From NCBI GenBank assembly GCA_900547035.1, contig URFM01000071.1, forward strand, positions 1 to 15,995: a stretch of 15,995 nt of DNA. Direction: 5' to 3'. Origin of the DNA: an uncultured Clostridium sp. (GTDB taxonomy: Bacteria > Bacillota > Clostridia > Lachnospirales > Lachnospiraceae). Every line of letters begins with the position of its first letter. Within the stretch, counting starts at the first letter, position 1. The notes under the pieces were generated by a model. The model ran no database searches. It worked only from the letters and a program-made list of their open reading frames with translations, and was not told the DNA's origin. The position numbers and the translations under genes were made by a program. Positions 1 through 6,528 of this stretch are shown here, one piece after another.

Positions 1-905
1 TGATAAGTGAAAATAGAAATTGGAAACAGAATCCGGAAGAGCTGGAACGCTCATGGGAAACAATCGGAATTTCCAATGACTTTCTGTTCGGAAAACTGAT
101 GAGGGAACATCCGGGCTTGTGCCAGAAGCTACTGCAGAGAATCCTGCCGGAACTCCAGATTGACCATATCGAGGTAGTGGAAACGCAGAAGAGTATCGAT
201 GAGGATATGGACGCACGGAGCGTCCGCCTTGACGCTTATGTAAGGGACGATTCGGAACGGGTCTATTCGATTGAAATGCAGATGGCGGACACAAAAGAGC
301 TGCCAAAGAGGAGCAGGTACTATTCCGCGATGATTGACCTGCAGCTGCTGGATAAAGGAATGCGATACCGGTATTTGAATGATTCTTACATTATCTTCAT
401 CTGCCCCTTTGACCTATACGGAAAAGGACGGCATATGTATACCTTTGATAAAAGATGTAAGGAGGACCCGGAACTCACGATGGGGGATGGCGCTACCCAT
501 ATTTTCCTGAATACGAAAGGGACCATGGAAGATGTGAGCGCAAGCCTGAGAGCATTTCTGGACTATGTGGACGGAAGGCTGAGCGATGACTCTTTTGTAC
601 AGGAGCTGAAAGAAGCAGTAGATGAGGCAAAGAAAAATCGAGAATGGAGGCATGAATATATGACCTTGATGTTAAGGGACCAGGAAAATATCGAGAAGGG
701 AATCGAACTGGGGCGTGCGGAAGGCCGAGCAGAAGGCCGAGAGGAAGGCCGTACAGAGGGGCGTGCGGAAGAACGCCAGGAAGGAATCCGGCTGATGGTG
801 TCTGCTCTTTGGGATTTTGGGATTCCGAAAGAGGAAATCCGCAAGAAGATACAGGAGAAGTACCGGCTTACAGGTCAGGAACTGGAAGAGTATTTAAAAT
901 GGTAG
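1..905 (+). CDS. Rpn family / PD-(D/E)XK nuclease-like protein
   Basis: The protein resembles the Rpn (recombination-promoting nuclease) / PDDEXK family transposase group. Seen: an N-terminal segment of the type SNDFLFGKLM; then RLDAYVRDD and, 15 residues after the Asp, IEMQM, which match the D...E-x-Q core of this nuclease fold; and a C-terminal charged tail with repeated GRAE units before a short helical end. The first ATG inside the window is at 99, but the frame is open back to position 3 and the residues before 99 (SWETIGISNDFLFGKL) match the normal family start. Bases 1-2 are TG, so a start codon split by the window edge is possible. Otherwise the gene begins outside the window. Family members are predicted endonucleases linked to RecA-independent recombination. 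They are often scattered in many copies, so the actual role here is inferred. A hairpin with a T-run follows the stop. Confidence 0.85.
   Translation, partial: ISENRNWKQNPEELERSWETIGISNDFLFGKLMREHPGLCQKLLQRILPELQIDHIEVVETQKSIDEDMDARSVRLDAYVRDDSERVYSIEMQMADTKELPKRSRYYSAMIDLQLLDKGMRYRYLNDSYIIFICPFDLYGKGRHMYTFDKRCKEDPELTMGDGATHIFLNTKGTMEDVSASLRAFLDYVDGRLSDDSFVQELKEAVDEAKKNREWRHEYMTLMLRDQENIEKGIELGRAEGRAEGREEGRTEGRAEERQEGIRLMVSALWDFGIPKEEIRKKIQEKYRLTGQELEEYLKW
711..782 (+). repeat. In-frame 12-nt tandem repeat (GRAE units)
   Basis: Six consecutive 12-base units encode GRAE, GRAE, GREE, GRTE, GRAE and ERQE. The unit at 759-770 is identical to the one at 711-722. Such repeats are typical of the C-terminal tail of Rpn-like proteins and may expand or contract by slippage without breaking the frame. 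Confidence 0.85.
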
Positions 906-936
906 GTTGAATACCAGAAAAGATTGTAACGATATG

Positions 937-982
937 GAGCAGGAGCACGAAACCGAACGGTGTTCTTGCTCTGTTTTTGTTT
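937..982 (+). terminator. Hairpin with T-run ahead of radC-like gene
   Basis: A 12-bp stem (937-948 with 960-971, two G-T pairs) closes an 11-base loop and is followed by TGTTTTTGTTT. It reads as a Rho-independent terminator for the Rpn-like gene. It also lies only 19 bases before the next start codon, so it could act as an attenuator for the radC-like gene. Confidence 0.75.
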
Positions 983-1000
983 GGAGAAAGGGGAACTATC

Positions 1001-1519
1001 ATGAGAGCATATACGCAGGATGAGCAAATCCGGGGGATGATGGAAAGGCCTATCCCGAAAAAGAAGATAGGGATTGTCCATCTGGAAATGGTGAAGGAGG
1101 GGCGCTGTCTGTATGGGCTGAAACGGATTGGAGATTCCAGCACAGCTGCAGAAATAGTCCGGCCCCTGTTGGAACGGGCGGACCGGGAAATGTTACTGGT
1201 ACTGTCTTTAGACAGCAAGCTGGAGCCCATGGCGATGGAGATTGCGGCGGTGGGAGGAGTGAGCAGCTGCCTGGTGGATATGAAGAGCATTTTCCGCCAC
1301 GCAATCCTGAATAATGCGTCCTATGTCATCTGCTTCCATAATCATCCATCAGGGGAGTGTGAACCCAGCAATGAGGACTTAAAGACTGCACAAAGGATGG
1401 AGGAGGCCGGAAAGCTGCTGGGCCTGCCATTGGTGGACCATATCATCATAGGAGCGGAAGGGAGGTTTCTAAGCTTGGCGGAGATGGGGGCTTTGAATAA
1501 CCGGTTTGACGTGGCGTGA
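1001..1519 (+). CDS. radC: RadC-like JAMM/MPN+ domain protein
   Basis: This 172-residue protein matches the RadC family. The metal-binding JAMM motif is complete: HNHPSG with His113 and His115, followed by P-S-N-E-D with Asp126, and a candidate catalytic Glu80 in the segment before it. It lacks the N-terminal helix-hairpin-helix part of long chromosomal RadC proteins, as is common for versions on plasmids, integrative elements and phages. I chose ATG 1001 over TTG 977 because AGAAAGGGG sits at the right distance and 977 lies inside the T-run of the preceding hairpin. RadC proteins were linked to DNA repair historically, but their biochemical role is not settled. Its place near yqaJ and recT suggests a DNA-processing job for a mobile element. 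Confidence 0.88.
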   Translation: MRAYTQDEQIRGMMERPIPKKKIGIVHLEMVKEGRCLYGLKRIGDSSTAAEIVRPLLERADREMLLVLSLDSKLEPMAMEIAAVGGVSSCLVDMKSIFRHAILNNASYVICFHNHPSGECEPSNEDLKTAQRMEEAGKLLGLPLVDHIIIGAEGRFLSLAEMGALNNRFDVA

Positions 1520-1561
1520 GTCCTTACATTTAAGAAAATAATCGGAAGGAGGAAGAACAGA

Positions 1562-1609
1562 TTGCCTTGGATTATTATTGAAATTATCATCAAGCTTTTA
1601 AAAAAATAA
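1562..1609 (+). CDS. Possible 15-residue hydrophobic/amphipathic peptide
   Basis: A TTG start follows a full AAGGAGGA ribosome binding site (1546-1553) at 8 bases spacing. The frame encodes MPWIIIEIIIKLLKK and stops with TAA. The peptide is one Ile-rich hydrophobic run with a single Glu and a Lys-rich end, as expected for a short membrane-active helix. It lies 42 bases after the radC-like gene with no terminator between, so it may be cotranscribed. The ribosome binding site is stronger than those of several neighbours and serves no other start. No known family is recognised. A small toxin-like or membrane peptide is one reading and a chance ribosome binding site is the other. Confidence 0.42.
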   Translation: MPWIIIEIIIKLLKK

Positions 1610-1639
1610 CATTCTTATAGGAACTGAAATCATGCTGTG

Positions 1640-1668
1640 TTGTGCTGAACAGCCAAAAAGGTTATAAT
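1640..1668 (+). promoter_or_regulatory. Sigma-A type promoter for nucleotidyltransferase gene
   Basis: TTGTGC (1640-1645), a 17-base spacer and a perfect TATAAT (1663-1668). Transcription would begin near 1675, which excludes the ATG at 1667 and supports the ATG at 1700 as the real start. Confidence 0.65.
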
Positions 1669-1699
1669 GAGTACAACAAGCAAAAAGGAGATGAAGAGA

Positions 1700-2116
1700 A
1701 TGCCAGAAGGAAGTAAAAACTTAGCAAAAGAAAAAACGCTGGAGAGACTTCATGACCTTTTGACGCTGCAGAAAGAATTAATTTGTCGTTTTGGGGAGGA
1801 GCAGTATAACATATTCGTATTTGGAAGTTATATTACCACCAGCTATGTCGAAGGAAAGAGCGATGTAGACATAGCGGTTTATACGGAGAATTTTGAGTTG
1901 TATAAACAGTTGTCATTATATCTGGAAGAATATTTTTCCAGGAAGAATATTCCGAGTGATATATTCTTCATTGATATCTCAATGGCAGCGCCCATTTACT
2001 GTGCTCCTTTAAAATCCCAGGTACGCTTTACGAATTATTTTCCAGAGAAGCTATCAGAATTCGCAGAGAAATGTCAGGAAAAGCTGGATGAAATCAAATG
2101 GAAAGCAGCTGTATGA
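1700..2116 (+). CDS. MNT-type nucleotidyltransferase domain protein
   Basis: The 138-residue protein has the polymerase-beta-like nucleotidyltransferase signature: FVFGSY with Gly42-Ser43, then SDVDIAVY with Asp55 and Asp57, and a further Asp (87 or 92) on a later strand. Single-domain proteins of this kind (MntA-like) often pair with a HEPN protein as a toxin-antitoxin system, where the transferase modifies and silences the HEPN toxin. Here the next reading frame, overlapping by ATGA, is only 25 codons, so a full partner is missing. ATG 1700 is preferred because AAGGAG (1685-1690) is 9 bases upstream and because upstream ATG 1667 is inside the -10 box. It is less GC-rich than the recombination genes around it, suggesting a separate origin. 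Role as antitoxin is inferred. Confidence 0.8.
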   Translation: MPEGSKNLAKEKTLERLHDLLTLQKELICRFGEEQYNIFVFGSYITTSYVEGKSDVDIAVYTENFELYKQLSLYLEEYFSRKNIPSDIFFIDISMAAPIYCAPLKSQVRFTNYFPEKLSEFAEKCQEKLDEIKWKAAV

Positions 2117-2190
2117 AATTCAGCGAAAATCTTTATCCATACTGTCAGAAGAATAAATTGATGGAGAAGTACATTGAAAAGACAAAGTAA
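2113..2190 (+). CDS. 25-codon frame overlapping the nucleotidyltransferase stop
   Basis: An ATG overlaps the nucleotidyltransferase stop as ATGA, the usual coupling geometry of a two-gene operon. The frame encodes only 25 residues (beginning MKFSENLYPYCQK) and ends at TAA. It could be the start of a lost partner gene (for example a HEPN protein), a small coupled peptide, or chance. No domain is recognisable. Confidence 0.3.
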   Translation: MKFSENLYPYCQKNKLMEKYIEKTK

Positions 2191-2203
2191 GAGTAATTGA
2201 ATC

Positions 2204-2283
2204 CCATAGGCGATAGGATTGCTTATGGTTTTAATATCCCCGTGCCGTCCGGTTCTGGACACCAAGGCACGGGGATTTTCTTT
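2204..2283 (+). terminator. Two tandem hairpins with T-runs ahead of yqaJ
   Basis: First hairpin: CCATAGGC (2204-2211) pairs with GCTTATGG (2221-2228) and is followed by TTTTAATA. Second hairpin: CCCCGTGCC (2238-2246) pairs with GGCACGGGG (2266-2274), with an inner GTCC/GGAC stem, and is followed by ATTTTCTTT. The second looks like a good Rho-independent terminator. The pair ends 30 bases before the exonuclease start, so it may attenuate that gene. Confidence 0.7.
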
Positions 2284-2313
2284 GTATTTCAGAAAATAGG
2301 AGGTAAGAACCAG

Positions 2314-3240
2314 ATGATTAAAATCCCAATCAAGGAAATAACCAGAGAGGAATGGCTGAAACTGCGCAAAGAGGGAATCGGAGGCTCAGACGCAGGGGCC
2401 ATCTGCGGGCTGAACCCTTATGCCAGCCCTATGAGTGTCTACCAGGATAAGACCAGCCCGGAGATTTCGGAGCAGGATAACGAAGCTATGCGCCAGGGGC
2501 GGGATTTGGAGGATTACGTGGCCCGGAGATTTACGGAGGCTACTGGCTTAAAGGTACGGCGCTCCAACGTGATGTATAAGAGCGAGGAGTTCCCCTTCAT
2601 GCTGGCAGATGTGGACCGGCTGATTGTAGGGGAGGATGCGGGGCTGGAGTGTAAAACCGCCAACGCTTTTCAGACAGATAAATGGAAGGATGGGGAGGTC
2701 CCGGTCCATTACCTCATCCAGTGCCTCCATTACATGGCCGTGACTGGAAAAAGCACATGGTATCTGGCGGTGGTCATCCTGGGGCGGGAGTTCCGCTATG
2801 TGAAGCTGGAACGGGATGAGGCGATGGTCCAAAACCTGATTGCCGTGGAGAAGGATTTCTGGATGAACCATGTCATTCCCGGTATCATGCCGGACCCGGA
2901 CGGGAGCCAGAGCTGCGAAGAGGTGATTCTCCGGTATTTCCCCAGAGCGAAACAGGAGTCGATTCCCCTTCCGGATTCCTTCAATGAGGAATTAAAGCGG
3001 CGGGAAGAGATATTGGAGCTGATGGAACGGCTGGAGAAGGAGCAGCGGCAGATTGAGCAGAAGATCAAACTCTTTTTAGGGGACAGCCAGGGAGCGGAAA
3101 ACCTCAGATACCGGGTATCCTGGAGCAACGTGGACACGCAGCGGGTGGACAGCAGGAGGTTAAAGGAGGAGCAGCCGGATGTATACAGCAGGTTTTCAAA
3201 GGTCAGCCATTCCAGGAAGTTTACGGTAAAGGCGGCATAG
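2314..3240 (+). CDS. yqaJ: YqaJ-family (lambda Exo-like) recombination exonuclease
   Basis: The 308-residue protein is a YqaJ viral recombinase domain nuclease. Domain motifs run in order: GIGGSDAGAICG (residues 21-32), a QGRDLE segment with Glu66, ADVDRL with Asp99/Asp101, LECKTA with Glu112 and Lys114, and QCLHY with Gln136 and His139-Tyr140. These match the metal-binding PD-(D/E)XK core of lambda exonuclease, which degrades one strand of a double-strand end to give single-stranded DNA for an annealing protein. The C-terminal third (about 225-275) is a charged helical or coiled-coil stretch. ATG 2314 has TAGGAGGT nine bases upstream. RecT follows after a hairpin-containing gap, so the two form the classical exonuclease/annealase pair. 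Confidence 0.93.
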   Translation: MIKIPIKEITREEWLKLRKEGIGGSDAGAICGLNPYASPMSVYQDKTSPEISEQDNEAMRQGRDLEDYVARRFTEATGLKVRRSNVMYKSEEFPFMLADVDRLIVGEDAGLECKTANAFQTDKWKDGEVPVHYLIQCLHYMAVTGKSTWYLAVVILGREFRYVKLERDEAMVQNLIAVEKDFWMNHVIPGIMPDPDGSQSCEEVILRYFPRAKQESIPLPDSFNEELKRREEILELMERLEKEQRQIEQKIKLFLGDSQGAENLRYRVSWSNVDTQRVDSRRLKEEQPDVYSRFSKVSHSRKFTVKAA

Positions 3241-3264
3241 GAAAGAGAAATATATTAAAAGGGA

Positions 3265-3306
3265 AGAGGACTGTTCGGATAAAGCCGGGCGGTCCTCTTT
3301 CTCATT
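3265..3306 (+). terminator. 14-bp hairpin between yqaJ and recT
   Basis: Bases 3265-3278 pair with 3285-3298 (14 bp, several G-T pairs) around the loop ATAAAG, followed by TTCTCATTT. It sits 4 bases before the recT ribosome binding site region, so it may partly uncouple recT from yqaJ transcription. Confidence 0.65.
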
Positions 3307-3325
3307 TAAGAAGGAGGAACAGAGA

Positions 3326-4141
3326 TTGGACGTTAAGCAGACATTGGAACAGAAAGCGGCTGCCGGGAAGAACCCACCGGTAAGATTGACCAAAAGCATG
3401 ACCATCGTGGACATGGTGCGGGCCCTGGAGCCGGAGATTAAGCGGGCCCTCCCATCGGTGCTGACCCCGGAGCGGTTCACCCGGATGGCCCTTTCGGCTA
3501 TCAACAACACCCCGGAACTGGCAAACTGTACCCCCATGAGTTTTGTTGCAGCCCTGATGAACGCCGCCCAACTGGGGCTGGAGCCTAATACGCCTCTGGG
3601 GCAGGCCTACCTGATTCCCTATAAGAATAAAGGGGTACTGGAGTGCCAGTTCCAGCTGGGCTATAAGGGCCTCATTGACCTGGCCTACCGGACCGGGCAG
3701 GTCCAGATGATTCAGGCCCAGGTGGTACGGGAGTTTGATGAGTTTGAGTACCAGTACGGGCTGGACTCCAGGCTGAACCACCGTCCGGGAACCGGTGAAC
3801 GGGGAGACATTACTTTTATCTACGGCCTGTTCAAGCTGAACAACGGAGGTTATGGTTTTGAAGTCAGCAATAAGGAGGATATGGACGCCTTCGCGTCCCG
3901 GTACTCCAAGTCATTTGGCGGCAGATACAGCCCATGGGCGGAGAACTATGAGGACATGGCGAAGAAAACGGTCATCAAGCGGGCTCTGAAATATGCTCCA
4001 ATCTCAGCGGATTTTCAGAAGGCCCTGTCAGCGGATGAGACCATCAAAACGGAACTGTCGGTGGATATGAGCGAGATACAGGACCAGTGCCTTCCCGGAC
4101 CGGAGGAGACGAAAGGAGAGGAGGAAAAGGATGCAGTATGA
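3326..4141 (+). CDS. recT: RecT single-strand annealing protein
   Basis: The 271-residue protein matches RecT throughout. Seen: the conserved N-terminal block with PERFTRMALSAI, the core MSFVAALMNAAQLGLEPNT, the GQAYLIPYKNKG stretch, FQLGYKGLIDLAYRTG, and the C-terminal EDMAKKTVIKRALKYAP. RecT coats single-stranded DNA made by the partner exonuclease and anneals it to complementary strands. The start is TTG 3326, supported by AAGGAGG (3311-3317) at correct spacing; no better ATG exists upstream. The final residues are acidic (GEEEKDAV), as in many RecT proteins. Its stop overlaps the next gene by 11 bases, implying translational coupling. Confidence 0.95.
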   Translation: MDVKQTLEQKAAAGKNPPVRLTKSMTIVDMVRALEPEIKRALPSVLTPERFTRMALSAINNTPELANCTPMSFVAALMNAAQLGLEPNTPLGQAYLIPYKNKGVLECQFQLGYKGLIDLAYRTGQVQMIQAQVVREFDEFEYQYGLDSRLNHRPGTGERGDITFIYGLFKLNNGGYGFEVSNKEDMDAFASRYSKSFGGRYSPWAENYEDMAKKTVIKRALKYAPISADFQKALSADETIKTELSVDMSEIQDQCLPGPEETKGEEEKDAV

Positions 4142-4499
4142 ACCCTTTGGAGCCTATATCTATGGAATGGGCGTGGAGGAGGACCAGATTGAGCGGGCCT
4201 GTGCCAGCCGCGGATGGATTTTCTGGGACGCGGATTCCTTTGAACGGGAGAACCTGATTTGCTATGTGGCGGACTGTTCTGACCGGGGATATGGCAGGAA
4301 GGACTTCTTAGAGCTGGCGGGGGGAGATGAGGAGCTGGCCTGGGAGATATTTTTCCGGTGCATGGGCCAGACGCCCCAGGAATGTTTAAGGGAAATCGAA
4401 CAGGAGAGGAGGATGAAACAATGGGAAGAGAACATAAGACGCCCCCTGAGACCAGCGGCGAGTTCCGGGAACGGGCCATCCAGGAGCGGATTGATGTAA
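4131..4499 (+). CDS. Hypothetical protein coupled to recT
   Basis: Start ATG 4131 lies inside the end of recT, with AAGGAGAGGAGG about 7 bases upstream. The 122-residue protein is not recognised. Residues 1-90 look like a normal folded acidic domain, with several Trp, Tyr and Cys residues and a GYGRKDFLELAGGDEELAWEIFFRCM stretch that suggests helices (quoted here only in part: GGDEELAWEIFF). The last 30 residues are rich in Pro, Ser, Arg and Gly, and are read from DNA that also encodes the next gene in another frame. So either the true end is formed by overlap, or a frameshift changed the original C-terminus. Small genes in this position after recT often belong to recombination modules of mobile elements. 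No function is proposed. Confidence 0.65.
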   Translation: MQYEPFGAYIYGMGVEEDQIERACASRGWIFWDADSFERENLICYVADCSDRGYGRKDFLELAGGDEELAWEIFFRCMGQTPQECLREIEQERRMKQWEENIRRPLRPAASSGNGPSRSGLM

Positions 4500-4720
4500 T
4501 CCTGGGGGAACATCTGCAGGAGACAGAAAGATATTACCAGGCCGGGGACCGGATAATGGAAGGGCTGGACCAGGAAACGGCCCAGAAGTTTGAGGAATTT
4601 GTGTCGGAGTATGTTACGATATCAGGGAAAGAGTACCGGATGATTTACCTGGGAGGCTTGGCGGACGGCCTGCGGCTCGGGGCTATGGCCTTTGGAGGCT
4701 GGGGGCTGGAGGACGAGTAG
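4421..4720 (+). CDS. Small helical hypothetical protein (DUF6809-like pattern)
   Basis: ATG 4421 has GGAGAGGAGG 8 bases upstream. The 99-residue protein is charged and predicted helical, ending in YRMIYLGGLADGLRLGAM. That Y-x(4)-GL-x-DG-R-x-A pattern recurs in the 85-residue protein at 6577, so the two look like distant paralogues. It resembles the small DUF6809-type proteins of Clostridia mobile elements, but this is a pattern match only. The gene overlaps the previous one by 79 bases in another frame. After its TAG stop the same frame stays open to 4879 and would add a Lys/Arg-rich tail; see findings. Confidence 0.65.
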   Translation: MGREHKTPPETSGEFRERAIQERIDVILGEHLQETERYYQAGDRIMEGLDQETAQKFEEFVSEYVTISGKEYRMIYLGGLADGLRLGAMAFGGWGLEDE

Positions 4721-4875
4721 AAAAGAGCGGAAACCGGGAAGAAGAGTGCCGGGAAGAAGGCGCTGGAAATAAGAAGCCGGGAAAAGAACGCTGGAAAGAA
4801 AGCACCGGAAGTAAGGGTACGAAAGAGAAAAAGCACTAAGAGAGTTAAGAGCAAAGACAGGAAGGAGAAAAAACA
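4721..4875 (+). other. Purine-rich, quasi-repetitive spacer
   Basis: This spacer is strongly A/G-rich on the + strand. Elements such as GCCGGGAAGAA, AGCCGGGAAAAGAA and GCGCTGGAA/ACGCTGGAA recur in imperfect copies. It contains no hairpin with a T-run. It ends in AAGGAG, the ribosome binding site for the ATG at 4876. Confidence 0.5.
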
Positions 4876-5616
4876 ATGAGGATACAGGAAATGGATATGA
4901 GAGAAATGGGAATGAGCGGGAAAGAGCAGGAAAGGACGGGAAAACCCAGCGAAGCGTTTTACAGGGTAGAAAAGCAGCTGACCATCCAGTTGATTCCCCA
5001 AAAGGGAAATGAAAGGCTGTTGGCGGAGGTCCCCCATATCCGGTGGCTGGACCTGGCGATGGTGTTCCGGATTTACCGGGAAGAGGAAGGCTGCAGCCTC
5101 AGTCTATTAATCGGTCGGGAACAACTGTCGGACTGGAACGTGACGGTGGAGGAAGTGGCCCGGAAGGCGATGGAACATATGCCCCGCCTGCTCCCGGTCA
5201 AACTCTGTGGGGTAACGGAGGAACTGGAACGGACAGCGAAGGGGATGGGGCTCACACCGCCGAAATCCCCGGAACCGGAGGACGGCCTGAAGTTGTATCT
5301 CCTGACAAACCAGAGAGGGTACAATGGGGCGGCTACGATTCTGTATGAAGGAGTCCTGGAAAAATTTGCGGAGGAGGTGGGGAAGGACCTGATTCTGCTG
5401 CCTTCCTCTGTCCATGAAGTATTGCTGCTGCCGGATGGCGGTGATAGTGATTACGAAGCCTTATCCGCACTGGTGCAGGCAGTGAACGAGACACAGGTTC
5501 GGAGGGAGGAGTGGCTTTCCGACCATGTTTATCGGTATCTGAAGGAGGAGGATCGAATCATCGCGGCCGGAAATGGAACGGAAGGAAATGGAGTGAAAGG
5601 GGGAGTATGGGGATGA
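4876..5616 (+). CDS. DUF5688 family protein lacking the N-terminal part
   Basis: The 246-residue protein matches the C-terminal two thirds of DUF5688. Shared blocks with the next gene are: VEKQL..., VPHIRWLDLAMVFRIY, WNVTVEEVARKAMEHMPRLLP, LYLLTNQRGYNGAATILYEGVL, ILLPSSVHEVLLLP and WLSDHVYRYL. The family's first ~95 residues are absent and replaced by a short Met/Glu/Gly-rich leader. ATG 4876 has AAGGAG (4862-4867) at 8 bases. DUF5688 proteins are common in Lachnospiraceae mobile regions and have no established function. The final codons overlap the next gene as ATGA, so translation is probably coupled. Confidence 0.8.
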   Translation: MRIQEMDMREMGMSGKEQERTGKPSEAFYRVEKQLTIQLIPQKGNERLLAEVPHIRWLDLAMVFRIYREEEGCSLSLLIGREQLSDWNVTVEEVARKAMEHMPRLLPVKLCGVTEELERTAKGMGLTPPKSPEPEDGLKLYLLTNQRGYNGAATILYEGVLEKFAEEVGKDLILLPSSVHEVLLLPDGGDSDYEALSALVQAVNETQVRREEWLSDHVYRYLKEEDRIIAAGNGTEGNGVKGGVWG

Positions 5617-6506
5617 CCTTTGAGGAATTCAGCCGAATCATCCGGGAGGGCCTGCAGGAGCAGCTGGAGGACGGGATTTCAATCAGCCTGGACCAGATAA
5701 AGGAAAATAACGGGACGGTGCGGACCGTCCTGACCCTGAGCCGGGGCAAAGGAGGACTCTGCCCCAGATTTGACATGAGGAGTCTTTACGAGCAGTACCA
5801 GGAGATGGGAGAGGACTGGGAGGCGATGGACCAGGTTTTGAGATCGCTGAGAGAGGCAGGAAGCGGGATAGGGCGGGAACGGGCCAAACGGGAGGAGATT
5901 GGGGATATCCTGGATTACGAGCAATGGAAGGAATCCATTGTGTTCCGATTGGTCAATACGGAGAAAAACCGGGAGCTCTTAAAGGAGCGCCCCGGTATCC
6001 CGTTCCTGGATTTGAGCCTGATGTTCTGGGTCTACCGGAGGACCGGAACGGGGGCGATTGTGGAGTTCCCGATTAATGACCGCTGTATGGAGATTTGGCA
6101 GGTGACGGTCCCCCAGCTGGAGGAACAGGCGAGGCGGAATACGCCCCGTCTGCTGCCCGCAAAAATCACCGGGATGAGGAGGCTGATGGAACTGCTGCAG
6201 TTCCGGACGGGGGAGGTGGAGCGGGACGCCTTCTGCCTTCTGAGCAATGCACCCGGACGATATGGGACTGCGGTCATTGCCTATGAGGGGATATTGAATG
6301 AACTGTGGGACCGGCTGGGTGGGGATTTTACCCTGATTCCCTTATCGGTCCATGAAATGCTGGCAGTATCCGATTCGATTCGGCCATTGGCCGTAAAGCT
6401 GCGGGAAATCCTCCAGGAAGGATTTGGGATTACGCAGGAGGAATGGCTTTTCGACCATATGTACCATTACTGCAGAGAAAAGGGAAAACTGGAGATAGAG
6501 GAATAG
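5613..6506 (+). CDS. DUF5688 family protein, full length
   Basis: This 297-residue protein begins MTFEEFSRIIREGLQEQL, the usual DUF5688 start, and then carries the family blocks FRLVNTEKNRELL, IPFLDLSLMFWVYR, IWQVTVPQLEEQA, NTPRLLPAKI, CLLSNAPGRYGTAVIAYEGIL, LIPLSVHEMLAV and EEWLFDHMYHY. The start is ATG 5613 rather than 5607, because it overlaps the previous stop as ATGA and has AAAGGGGGA at normal spacing. Its paralogue upstream lacks the N-terminal third, so this copy may be the complete partner. Function of the family is unknown; no catalytic residues can be named. Its position between recT and a resolvase marks it as part of the mobile recombination block. Confidence 0.85.
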   Translation: MTFEEFSRIIREGLQEQLEDGISISLDQIKENNGTVRTVLTLSRGKGGLCPRFDMRSLYEQYQEMGEDWEAMDQVLRSLREAGSGIGRERAKREEIGDILDYEQWKESIVFRLVNTEKNRELLKERPGIPFLDLSLMFWVYRRTGTGAIVEFPINDRCMEIWQVTVPQLEEQARRNTPRLLPAKITGMRRLMELLQFRTGEVERDAFCLLSNAPGRYGTAVIAYEGILNELWDRLGGDFTLIPLSVHEMLAVSDSIRPLAVKLREILQEGFGITQEEWLFDHMYHYCREKGKLEIEE

Positions 6507-6528
6507 ACAGGGAACAGTCAAGGAGAAG

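Noticed and set aside
563..844. Minus-strand frame with Ser-Arg-Pro repeats
   Set aside because: The repeats are just the complement of the GRAE units of the Rpn-like gene.
3302..3781. Minus-strand frame of 159 codons opposite recT
   Set aside because: It overlaps the well-supported recT and has no recognisable motif.
5043..5348. Plus-strand frame inside the first DUF5688 gene
   Set aside because: It is Gly/Asp/Pro-rich, is a shadow of the DUF5688 frame and has no fitting ribosome binding site.
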